A DNA stretch of 22,685 nucleotides. Source: Seison nebaliae (Eukaryota; Rotifera; Pararotatoria; Seisonacea; Seisonidae). Position 1 is the first letter of the stretch. The number at the start of each line of letters is the position of its first letter. Where the stretch lies: assembly GCA_023231475.1 (NCBI GenBank), contig JALJEE010001138.1, positions 1-22,685 of the forward strand, given 5' to 3'. A model generated the notes under the pieces. That model was not told where the DNA came from. It saw only the letters and a list, made by a program, of their open reading frames with translations, and did no database searches. A program made the position numbers and the translations under genes. Below are positions 9,389 through 18,625 of the stretch, piece by piece.

Positions 9389-10747
9389 ATGGCGACCAAC
9401 GTTTACATTACATCATCATCCAACAATAATTTGAGTAGGAATGAAATGATGAATTGGGTCAATTCTGAGCTGATGTCAAATTTCATGAAAATTGAAGAAA
9501 TGGGAGCGGGCACTGCTTATTGTCAATTGATAGATATACTTTTTCCTGGAATTGTTCCAATGAAACGAGTTAAATGGAATCCGAGAAGTGAACACGAATA
9601 TCTTCATAATTTTAAAGTTCTCCAACAAGCCTTTAAAGACGTCTCCATCGATAAGATGATTCCAATTGAGAAATTGGTAAAATTGAAATTTCAAGACAAT
9701 TTCGAATTTGCGCAATGGTTCAAAAAATTTTTTGATGCTAATTATCAGGATACGAATGATGAAGAATATGATCCATTAAAACGACGAGGACATGTTCAAT
9801 TGGGAAAAGGAACGAAGAAATTGCCATCTGCTACAAATGTAGGAATTAAAAGTTGTTTCATTTCTCCACATTGTCTCATTTCTTCACAACCTTTTTTTTT
9901 TGGAAGGTAAACCGACAAATTTGAAAACGATTCGTTCGGCTAATCTAACAACAGCGACAACACGATTGAAGAATGGAAAAGAATCCTCTTCTCAACTGGG
10001 AAAAAGTTTTAGAAAGATAACTGATTTTCACTTTATACTTTTCTCTCGACAAAAATAGGATCTGCAAATGTTATTACTAATAATCGAACGACCGTCCACA
10101 ATACGAATAATAATAATAATGGTATGAGTGGAATGTCGACAACGGGATCGAAATCGAGTGAATTCAAAGAACTCAAACAAAAATCAGATAAGATGGAAGA
10201 AGAAATGTCATTCGTTCGCCATGAATTGGAAAGAGTTATCAGTTACAATGATGAATTGGAATTTAAAGTTTTAAATTAAACGAACTTTCTTTTTTTTTTT
10301 TCAATTTATTTCATTCAATTTAGTTATCAGATGCGAATCAATCCGTAATCAAATTGGAGAACGAACGAGATTATTATTATAAACGATTAATTGAATTAGA
10401 GAATTTTTGTTTGAATTTTGAAGAGAATGAAACAGCCAAATCTATTCTTGGTTAGTTTTGAACGTGATAAAAATAGAAAATATTTTTGATTCCACTTCAA
10501 AGATATTTTGTACAAGAATGAAGAATTGGAAGAAACAGCGAGTTTGGGACCATCAGTATCTGAAACGCATTTAGCAGATCAAGATTCTGAATTGGAATCG
10601 GACAATCCCGTTCAATTGCCTGAAGAGAGTTCCGAATCAAAAGAAGTGAATGTGACGGCAGATAAATTGAAAGAGAAATTGAATGTCGGAGACGATTTTG
10701 AAGAGATGGAGAAAAAATTGGCTGCAGAAGAAAATGTCTCATTCTAA
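9389..10747 (+). CDS. EB1-family microtubule plus-end tracking protein
   Basis: EB1 tracks growing microtubule ends through an N-terminal calponin-homology domain and recruits partners through a C-terminal coiled-coil EBH domain. Five exons (9389-9851, 9907-10005, 10059-10267, 10324-10450, 10503-10747) with introns of 55, 53, 56 and 52 bp give 380 residues. The CH domain fills exon 1: NLSRNEMMNWVNSEL, then AYCQLIDILFPG, and KFQDNFEFAQWFKKFFDANY, all highly diagnostic. Exons 2-3 are a Ser/Thr/Asn-rich linker. Late exon 3 to early exon 5 is the EBH region, with the diagnostic ERDYYYKRLIELENFC and SILDILY across the exon 4/5 junction. The acidic tail is about 75 residues, much longer than in vertebrate EB1, and ends EENVSF instead of the usual EEY/F. 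An AATAAA is not obvious close behind the stop; ATTAAA near 10981 is the nearest candidate. Confidence 0.96.
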
Positions 10748-12074
10748 TGAGATCATTCACGAAACTTTTCTACACATTATCTCATTATCAGAAGAATGAT
10801 GGAGATGTAAATATTTTCTTATTATTTATAGACTTCAATTTTCTTTTAAAAAAAAAATGTCCACCAAAAATCCATTTCTGATGCAATTTATATTTAGTAA
10901 TATTCTTTTCATTTTATTGCATGTTGATCTAATCACCTAGTGGTTCCTTTTATTTATTTATATTTGAATTTTATTTGCTTATTAAATGAAAAAGGAAATG
11001 ATGGCCGACTAGAAACAAATAGTAATTGTTATAGTAAGCTTTCTACCAAACCTTCATCTTCTGTTCTTATGATAAGAGAAATATGATATATTAATAAATT
11101 GGGAGAATTATCATTTATTATCTTGTTTTGGATAATGTTACGGAAGTAGACAGACGGTCTAATGATCAATTATATTAATTATCATTTAATACTGATGAAG
11201 AGAATTGAATTAATTTATTTATCTGAAGAATATACAAATATTTTAATTTTATCTATTTTATATTTATGATTAATTTTCTTTCATTTCAAATTAACTCATT
11301 AACATCCTTCTTCTAAAAGATGATTTATTTATACGGAACAAATTGAAGAATTGGAAAAAATTAATTTTAAAAAATATCTTAATTAATTGAGAAAGGAACT
11401 GGTTTAGTTCATTTACCAACCAAACTAAATCATAGTACGGTCGATATATCGAAAGAACGTTTATAAGTTTAATTCAAAAGATAAATTATAAACGGTGTGT
11501 AATGAACGATAGTAAACTAAACTAATTAATTGATATAACAATCACTATTCATGTAATATAAATAAAGAAGTTATAAAATTTATGAAGAAACTCATTCGAC
11601 AAGGATGGAACGAACTAAAAAAAGAATGATGTTAAAACGGACCAAATTTTTGTTGGAGAATAATAAAAGGATGACGCTACTTTACCACAAGAGTTAACTG
11701 AAAAGAAAAGAAAAAAATGCGCTGAATGACGTGGAAGAAAAATCTTGAAGAAAACGTTCGTATTCTATAGAGAATGTCTTAATGGAATTAGTGGGAGGGA
11801 AGAGAGGATAATGCGTCACTCTTAATCTTCTTGCAATTTATACTCTATGAAATATATAGTAGTAAGAGAGATTGTCTAAAATTATTTTATTCATATTCTT
11901 CTTTGCGGTTGATTCTTTTTTTTTTTGTGCTTCAAGTGCAAATAATAATAGCTTCCTTCATCCATCTTTTATCTTCTAGTTTTGTCATCTTTTGAATTTC
12001 AGATTAAACTCTTTTTGCATTAACTATTTGTCTAACTCGTTTCTACATTCACAAACATTTCTATTTGGACGAAA
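10748..12074. other. gene-poor intergenic stretch
   Basis: Apart from the EB1 3' untranslated region and the promoter of the acidic-protein gene, I see no supportable feature in these 1.3 kb. All frames are broken by frequent stops; the longest runs are short and low-complexity. No tRNA-like box B and no transposon ends were recognised. Confidence 0.5.
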
Positions 12075-12509
12075 ATGCTTGGAAATCTCATTTCAAATGT
12101 GACCAATTGGACGAATGAACTACATTTCACCACCACTCAAATTTATCAGCAACTCTTTCCCGAATTGCAAGAAGAAGTTCCGACTGAAGTCGAACAGAAT
12201 ACATGTAATGAATTGTTGGAAGTTGGTGAGGATGTTACTTCGGCTAATGGAGAGAATGAGAATGTGATGGAATTTCTCGAATTGTTGCAACCATTGGAGA
12301 ATCAATTGGAGCAGGCCGTTTTAGAACTCAGAGAAAGTCGACTAATGAACTTTCCAGATGAATCGGAAATCGATGAGGGCCAAAGTCCATTTCCGGATGA
12401 AGATCTATTAACGTCCAGCGAAGATGATTATAGAAATTGCGAATGTGAATGTTGGGAGAGACGATGGACGAATGAGATTTCCAACACCGAAAGTGAATCT
12501 GAAGATTAA
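12075..12509 (+). CDS. acidic 144-residue protein, unknown function
   Basis: Not recognised. A single open frame runs from the ATG at 12075 to a TAA, followed 66 bases later by AATAAA (12575-12580), which supports a real transcript unit. The product is strongly acidic (Glu/Asp-rich throughout, very few Lys/Arg). It has a predicted helical central part (FLELLQPLENQLEQAVLELR) and an acidic C-terminus with serines inside Glu/Asp runs (TSSEDD and TESESED, typical casein kinase 2 type sites). A cysteine pair in CECECW lies near the end. There is no signal peptide or membrane segment, so cytosolic or nuclear localisation is inferred. It has no intron, unlike most of its neighbours. Possible roles such as adaptor or transcriptional regulator are speculation. 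Confidence 0.6.
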   Translation: MLGNLISNVTNWTNELHFTTTQIYQQLFPELQEEVPTEVEQNTCNELLEVGEDVTSANGENENVMEFLELLQPLENQLEQAVLELRESRLMNFPDESEIDEGQSPFPDEDLLTSSEDDYRNCECECWERRWTNEISNTESESED

Positions 12510-13085
12510 TTCCCGAGGAACGTTCCGATCGAACCAATTAAATTATTGTTAAATGAAATTAACTATATTTCATAAATAAAAATTGAGATATTTACATTTC
12601 AATCATTTCCATTATTTTAATTTATTTCAACCATCCTTATTTCAACGATAATTTATTTATTTTCTAATTATTTTTTGTTGACATTTGAATTAGTGAATGA
12701 ATGTAACTGATTCATTTGAAGAAATATTGTTTTCTATTATCATTCAAACTCATTTAAGAATTCCATATCCATTTGAGTTACTCATCTGTTCCATAACTTT
12801 TTTAAATAATTTTTCTTATCATCCATTTGATCATCTAGAATCACTATTCTATCATATAAATGACATTCTGAACAGTGACGTTACTGATATGAAAAGATAG
12901 TAGATTATAAGTTATAAAAAACGGTAAATCAAGTGAATTTGAAACTTATAAGCAATGACAATGAAAATAATTAGCGGAAAAGAGAAGGTATGAAGAAGAT
13001 GAGTGACTGATGAGGATATTATTGGATGATGACATTCAAATGATGATAAGAATGTATGACAATTACTCAGCTTTCATGGGTATCG

Positions 13086-13107
13086 ATATATATATATATA
13101 TATATAT
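13086..13107. repeat. (AT)11 microsatellite
   Basis: Uninterrupted alternating AT run of about 22 bases preceded by TATCG. It lies about 350 bases upstream of the urease-homologue start codon. Confidence 0.9.
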
Positions 13108-13405
13108 TAATAATCGGTCCTCTATTTTTGGTTTATTTTAATTCGAAGTAAATTAATTCCGATAAGTAGAAAATTAGCCGATAAGGAGGGAAGACGATTA
13201 GAGCAGCGTCGTTCGGTAAGTCTACCCAATATAATGAGAGGAATGAAATAAAAATATTGTAATTTAAAGTGAAGCTTAATAGTCAATAGGAAATCTTAAA
13301 AATAAATATAATTTTCTAGAGGTATTTGAGGACTTACATTGTTAGACATCTCTGTCAATTATAAATTATATCTTTCATTTGATTGAATCGAGATAAAGTG
13401 ATCGA

Positions 13406-13429
13406 ATATATATATATATATATATATAT
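13406..13429. repeat. (AT)12 microsatellite beside start codon
   Basis: Uninterrupted alternating AT run of about 24 bases preceded by GATCGA and ending 26 bases before the ATG at 13456. Being this close it must lie in the leader or core promoter of the urease homologue, and length changes could affect expression. That effect is inference. Confidence 0.9.
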
Positions 13430-13455
13430 TATTGATCGGAATAATTAAAACGAAT

Positions 13456-16413
13456 ATGTATAATTGGGAATTAGAGAAATGTTTATTAATGCAATTAGGT
13501 TCCATATCACAACGACGATATGTTCGTCGTTTGTTATTAAATGAAAAGGAAGCGAGATCGTTAATTACAATGCAACTAATGGAATATATGAGAGATGGAA
13601 ATGTGTCATTGAATGAAATCGTTCAGATTGGAAGGAATATTCTTGGTTGGATTTTTTAATGAAAAAATAATAATAAAAAATGTTTGTAAAGGAAAGAATG
13701 ATGTGTTGAAAGGAATTGAGAATTTGATTGAAGATATTTATTTAGAAGTGGAAATTGGAGGATTAAAGAAACCAATTCGAATTATCAATCCAATTCATTT
13801 ATATGATGTTCCATCAACTCATGCACTTTATGCATCACATTTCAATAAACGAAATGAACGTGTGGAAATTGAGGATGAAGAGAAAGAAGAATTAAATGAT
13901 TTTGGTAAAGATCGAACACCTGGAGAAATCGTGAGAAGTAAACGTGTCATCGCTCCAAATAATGGAGCGAAACGATTTCTTATTTACAATTTATCTCCAA
14001 AATCCATTTTCGTTTGTAGTGATTTCCCATTGAGTGAAGCGAACACAGAATTGGAATTTGATAGACAATACGCTCTTCCTTATAAATTGGATATTGAAGT
14101 TGGAGAATTTGTCGAATTTCCATCTATGACATGCGTTGATGTACCGATCTGTTATCATGATTGTAAAAGGATTGATGGTTTTAATGGATTCATTAGTCGA
14201 ACATTGGACAAAATTAATTCGGCAAAATTTGAGGAGAAGTTCAATCGATATCAATATCGGTCATCGGAGCAATTGGAACAATTGAAAGAGAAGAAGAAAG
14301 TGGTGGAAAATATAAAATTGTCCGAAAAGAAATATCTTTTGAGATTTGGACCATCAGTTAATGATCGTATTCGATTAGGTGATACGAATCTTTTTATTCG
14401 AATAACAGATGATTTGACATTGAATGATCGAATATATTTTGATGTGAATGGAAATATGAAAGAAGGAATGAAACAATGGAATAATACAAAGATTGATTGT
14501 TCTTTTGATATGATTATTACAAATGTGATAATTGTAGATAATTTAATAGGAATAAAAAAGGGAAATATTGGAATTCGTGATGGAATTATTCATTCTATCG
14601 GTTCATTAATAAATGAATCAAATCGAAATTTAAATGAAACAAATCTAATTGGTATGTCAACAGAAATCGTTAATGGAGAAGGATTAATCGCTACTCCAGG
14701 TGCCGTAGATATTATGGCATCATTAGAACCAGATTCTTTAAAAGATGCAATTCTTTCTGGAATAACAACAGTAGTTGGTGGTGGTATTGGACCAACGAAA
14801 GCATCAAGACTTACTCATTTGACATCAGGAGCGAATGCAATTAAACAGAATATGCAATCATTAGATGAATTACCAGTAAATGTAGCAATAGTAACGAAAG
14901 GTAATTTACCATTGTTAACATCGAAAAATGTGATAAAAAGAGAAATGGAAGATCAATTAGTATCTGGTGCAGCTATGGTTTCCATCTCCTCCTATTATAT
15001 GACATCCATTTTATCAATTGCCAATTGTATGTCATTATTACAAAATTATCATATTCCTCTCCTCTTATCATTTAATGCATTGAATCAATTAAATAATATT
15101 CAAAATATTTCTAAAGCTATCATCAAATATCAAAATTTACAAAATGGAAACAAAATTAATTTTCATCCATCAATTCTCATATCAGCTATTGTTGATTTGA
15201 ATGATGAATTAGATGATAGTTCTGGTGATAATGTCAATTGTATGCATTTCCTCCTCATTACAAATGATGTGATTGAAATGATAATCTCTAATTCAAATGT
15301 TATCGGTATCAGTTGTGCTGATACTATGGCAGGAATGATGAAAGATGAACAACGATTATATAATGAAATTCTCATAGATACAGGAATTATTGCCGTTTTA
15401 GGATCATATTCTTCCGTTTATTCGAGAGCATCAGATTTCATTCGAATGATATGGATGTGTGCTGATCGAATGAAATTATTAGAGAATTGTCAAATGAAAA
15501 ATTCTCCAAAATTATTAAAAAAGAAAATTTTAAAAAAAAATGGAGAAACTGAACAAATTTCATTTTCACAATCTTCATCTTCTCCTCCTCCTTCACAAAC
15601 AATACAAACAACAATATCCTCAACAGACAATGTCACAACAACAACAACAACAACAACAAAAGAAAATAATGGATTTACAGAAAAATTGTCGACGATAGAT
15701 CAATTGATAGAGATTAGTGACGAATCATCTTTTTCAAATGAGAATTTTTCATCTTTTGAAAACGATTTCATCGATATTGATGATCGAGATTCTACTACTG
15801 ATGATAATGATCGAGTATTGAAATATCTCGCTAAATATACATTGAATCCGGCGAATGCTCTTGGTGCCACATTGGTCGGCAGTTTGGAACGTGGTCGAAT
15901 TGCTGATATTTGTTTGTGGAATCCAAAAACATTTGCAGTTCGACCAGAAATGGTTATTAAAGGCGGACAAATTGTCTCATCAATCTCCGGTACTACAAAT
16001 GGTCGTCATCCGAAAATGGAACCGATACAGATAAGAAAGACACTTGGTTCTTTTGGGAAATCTCCTTGTGCCAATTCAGTTTTCCTTATTTCGAAAGCCG
16101 CCTTCGAAACCAACACGACTAATAGTTATGGTATATTTAAACATGTTGAACCGATATCTCGGCCAAACGCTATTTCTACGAAAGATCTCATTGGAGCTAC
16201 TCAACAACCTGTGCACGTCAGCAGTTAATTATTTTTTCTCTTTCTCTTTTTATATTCATTCAATTTCTAGTCAATATTCAAAAGAATGTCATTGAAATTG
16301 TTAAATATATGCCGGAAGAAGAAGAAGTGAAGACGAAGCATTCTCTTAAATCACTCCAAATGTATGAATCGTCACCATTCACTCCCTTATCCAAAAGATA
16401 TTTTATGTTTTGA
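13456..16413 (+). CDS. urease homologue lacking the active site (pseudoenzyme)
   Basis: Active ureases hydrolyse urea to ammonia and carbamate at a dinickel centre. This gene has three exons, 13456-13645, 13692-16223 and 16271-16413, with introns of 46 and 47 bp, giving 954 residues in plant-type gamma-beta-alpha order. Gamma part: NEKEARSLITMQLMEYMRDG, then the phase-1 junction ILG/KNDVL. Beta part: PGEI and TELEFDRQYA. Alpha part: FGPSVNDRIRLGDTNL, GLIATPGAVD, SGITTVVGGGIGP, LAKYTLNPA, RPEMVIKGG. The short last exon supplies the urease-like end PLSKRYFMF. The start is the ATG at 13456, which gives the normal gamma N-terminus. Against K. aerogenes numbering, His134 and His136 are Met405 and Ser407, Lys217 is Ser494, His219 is Ser496, His246 is Ser523 and Asp360 is Tyr636. 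The His272 site appears to be Leu, and the flap with His320 appears deleted. About 105 Ser/Thr/Asn-rich residues are inserted near 660-769. Urea hydrolysis is not expected; a scaffold or binding role is speculation. AATAAA is at 16558-16563. Confidence 0.93.
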
Positions 16414-16498
16414 TATTGAAAATTTTACATTTCCATATTAACACAACTTTTTCAGTTAATATTTCCTTTTTTTAATTTAATGAATTATTAAATTGAAA

Positions 16499-16551
16499 GA
16501 AACAAAATATTATTAATTTCAATATTTTCCCACTTATAATATTTTGTTTCG
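16499..16551 (+). terminator. 3' UTR hairpin before poly(A) signal
   Basis: Bases 16499-16513 and 16536-16550 form a perfect 15-bp inverted repeat (core GAAACAAAATATTA) with a 22-nt loop, 86 bases past the urease-homologue stop and just before AATAAA at 16558-16563. It could be a structured 3' UTR element. Calling it a termination or stability element is inference, and AT-rich sequence raises the chance of coincidence. Confidence 0.4.
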
Positions 16552-16686
16552 TACAATAATAAATTCATTTGCATAACAGCGAAAAGTTGAATGACCTTTC
16601 TGAAATTGGGAAACTATTCTAGGATATTTCTTCTATATTTTATCTGACAATTCAATAATTGAGGTTAAATGTGATCACAGGATTGG

Positions 16687-16928
16687 AGGACATTTCTACT
16701 CCTTTTCCTAAAAGTTTTCCTAATACCTAATACCTTTCCCCTCAAGATATTTTCTTCTGTTTCTTCTGTTCTGTTAGAAAAAGATGTAGAACTCTCCATA
16801 TTTTTAGGAAAAGGAGTAGAAATGTCCTATCTTATAAAAAAAAATGGAGTAGAATTGTCCAAAATAGTTTTAAAAAAGGAGTAAAAGCGTCCTTTTTGCA
16901 TAGGAACTCAAAAGAAGTAGAACTCTAC
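16687..16928. repeat. 27-bp inverted repeat plus ~32-bp tandem units
   Basis: Bases 16687-16713 are the exact reverse complement of 16802-16828 (27/27), with core TAGGAAAAGGAGTAGAAATG on the right arm. The right arm is one of five degraded copies of a unit resembling AAAAGGAGTAGAANTGTCC at about 16778, 16809, 16841, 16873 and 16910, spaced 31-37 bases. The centres drift (GAAATGTCC, GAATTGTCC, AAAGCGTCC, GAACTCTCC, GAACTCTAC). No coding frame is present and no terminal or target-site duplication was recognised, so the class of element is open. Confidence 0.75.
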
Positions 16929-17609
16929 GGCTACCGATCACACGATTGAACTTGTAATTAAAAATGTTGGAATAAATTTCAAGAAATTAATTATAAAAAT
17001 TATTTTACGTCGTTTTTTTTTCGTTTCCCGGTTATTCCTCACCTTATATACAACTTTCGAAAATTAACAGTTAAATTGTGATTTCCTATAGGGATATTGG
17101 TATTATATATAATCATCCGATTTTCTCGTTATCGAATTTTCCTCCTTTAATTCTCTATTAAATGGAAAGTTCCTCATCCATTTCTTTTCAACAAACCTTC
17201 AACTTCATTATTCCCAGATTAAACTTATCCGATATTTAGTTCACCTGCAAATCACCGTTTTGGATAATTAGGAAATCACCTTCTAAGTGCTAATTTTGAA
17301 ATATTTTATATAAGATTAGGAAATGATTCGTTTTGGTGATTCCCTAAAATTATATTGCAGAATTATCATTTTAGTTTTTAGAAACAAGTGATGAAGAGTG
17401 TGAACCAATTTTTTCGAAAATATTTTGTTTCGGATCATTAACATATAAATTCTATATTCTTCCTAATCATGTTTCCATTCTGTTTTGGTACAAATGTGGT
17501 GTCATTTCTTCGAAAAATGAAACGATCTAATGGAGAGTTATCGTTATCATTTCGACACCACTATATTGAACACGAACGGCAGAAAATTCGGAGACTTTTT
17601 CTCAATTTC

Positions 17610-17744
17610 GGACAGTTCTCAACCTCAAAACATAATTAAAATTGAACAGGAAAAATAATAACCGTACATAAAAATCCTCCAGAGGACGGTTATGTTTGGA
17701 AGTTGAGAACTGTCCTTTTTTTCTTAAAAGGTTGAGAACTATCC
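17610..17744. repeat. 26-bp inverted repeat with inner hairpin and third copy
   Basis: Arms 17610-17635 and 17690-17715 match at 24 of 26 positions as inverted copies, with GGACAGTTCTCAAC as the perfect outer part. The 54-nt interior holds a second stem (ATAACCGT at 17658-17665 with ACGGTTAT at 17686-17693, which overlaps the right arm). GTTGAGAACTATCC at 17731-17744 is a further direct copy of the right arm end. The core GAGAACTGTCC resembles GTAGAACTCTCC of the repeat cluster 700 bases to the left, so the two may belong to one family. Confidence 0.7.
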
Positions 17745-18625
17745 GGTTACCTAAACTATTTCGCAGTAACAGTAAACTACAAATATGTTTGAAAAAAATT
17801 ATCAATTTATCACAATTGAAACTATTGGAAGTTAAGGAAATAGCGATGAAATGGAAATAAGAAAGACATACAATGTTTTCAGTTTGGCAGAGAGTAGAAG
17901 ATTAAAATATTTATCCGATGAATTGACTATATACACCAATGTATACCAACCAATCTCAATGTTGCGATGATGAACGTTTTGAAGAATTGCGGATAAGAAA
18001 TTTTCCAATACCGCTGATTTTGCACCCAATTGTTTTGGACACAAATCACAAACTTAACTATTCTCTTATTAATGTACTTTTTTTTAATTTTATAATATAT
18101 TATTAACAAAATATTATTATTTATGTCTGAATTTATTTATTTGTTTTATTTCTTTTCCATAATTACAGATGGAGTAGTTAATAGGAAAATATTATTCTAA
18201 TTATTGTTTTTAGATATTATAATGTCTTATTGGTAGATAAGAAGAATGTATAGATGTTCAGGAACAAATGGTGGAACACTGCCAATTGTGAAATTTGCAA
18301 TTATTTCCAATTTAAAGTTAATTAAAGGGAATAAAGCTTTGAAAGTGAAGGAGAAATCGCGTGGTGAATTTTTGAAAACTATATTGTACTAAACGAATGG
18401 TGATAGAGAAAGGAACGTCTATTACTGAAGGAAGTTTTAGCGATTATACAAAATTCCTTCCATTAATTAGTTATTGTTGTTAACAAAAGTTCTTCTGTTT
18501 CATTCTCTTTTTACAATTCATTTCATTTGAATAGATAATTTGAATTATAAAATTCTTTTAAAGATACAATCTTTCCAAATAATAAATTGTCTCTTCTTGT
18601 CCCTTATTTGAATTTTGAAGTTTGG

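Larger units (their letters stand above)
12581..13455. other. intergenic, urease-homologue upstream region
   Basis: Contains the promoter region of the urease homologue. A 67-codon ATG frame at 12697-12900 (begins MNVTDSFEEIL) is open but has no family resemblance and sits in AT-rich sequence, so I do not call it a gene. Two long AT dinucleotide tracts (13086-13107 and 13406-13429) are listed separately. Confidence 0.5.
16564..18625. other. gene-poor, repeat-bearing intergenic region
   Basis: Two kilobases between the urease homologue's poly(A) signal and the next start codon. It holds the two repeat clusters listed separately. Around 17770-18065 both strands show short open frames with coding-like composition (for example MEIRKTYNVFSLAESRR on + and CPKQLGAKSAVLENF on -), but none extends, splices in phase or matches a family I know. 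It may contain a decayed gene fragment. Confidence 0.45.

Noticed and set aside
12697-12900. 67-codon ATG frame between the acidic protein and the urease homologue
   Set aside because: Composition is Ile/Phe/Asn/His-rich as expected by chance in AT-rich DNA; no poly(A) signal tied to it and no family resemblance.
13613-13691. Starting the large urease frame at the in-frame ATG at 13613
   Set aside because: That N-terminus (MKSFRLEGIF...) does not resemble urease. The first exon from 13456 supplies the gamma domain and joins in phase across a 46-bp intron, so this stretch is partly exon 1 in another frame and partly intron.
13991-15970. Antisense frames of 61-87 codons within the urease homologue
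   Set aside because: They lie opposite conserved urease motifs in the sense frame and have no start context or domain.
13456-16413. Bacterial contamination or a recent bacterial transfer as the source of the urease homologue
   Set aside because: It has two mini-introns of the same style as neighbouring genes, the fused gamma-beta-alpha order and C-terminus of eukaryotic ureases, a poly(A) signal, and base composition like the rest of the window. An older transfer cannot be excluded.
17770-18110. Short open frames on both strands with coding-like composition, suggesting a gene or decayed gene
   Set aside because: On + the frames stop after about 39 and 55 codons and no short GT-AG intron joins them in phase. 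The - strand frame of about 70 codons has no recognisable domain. No family match, so only mentioned in the intergenic entry.
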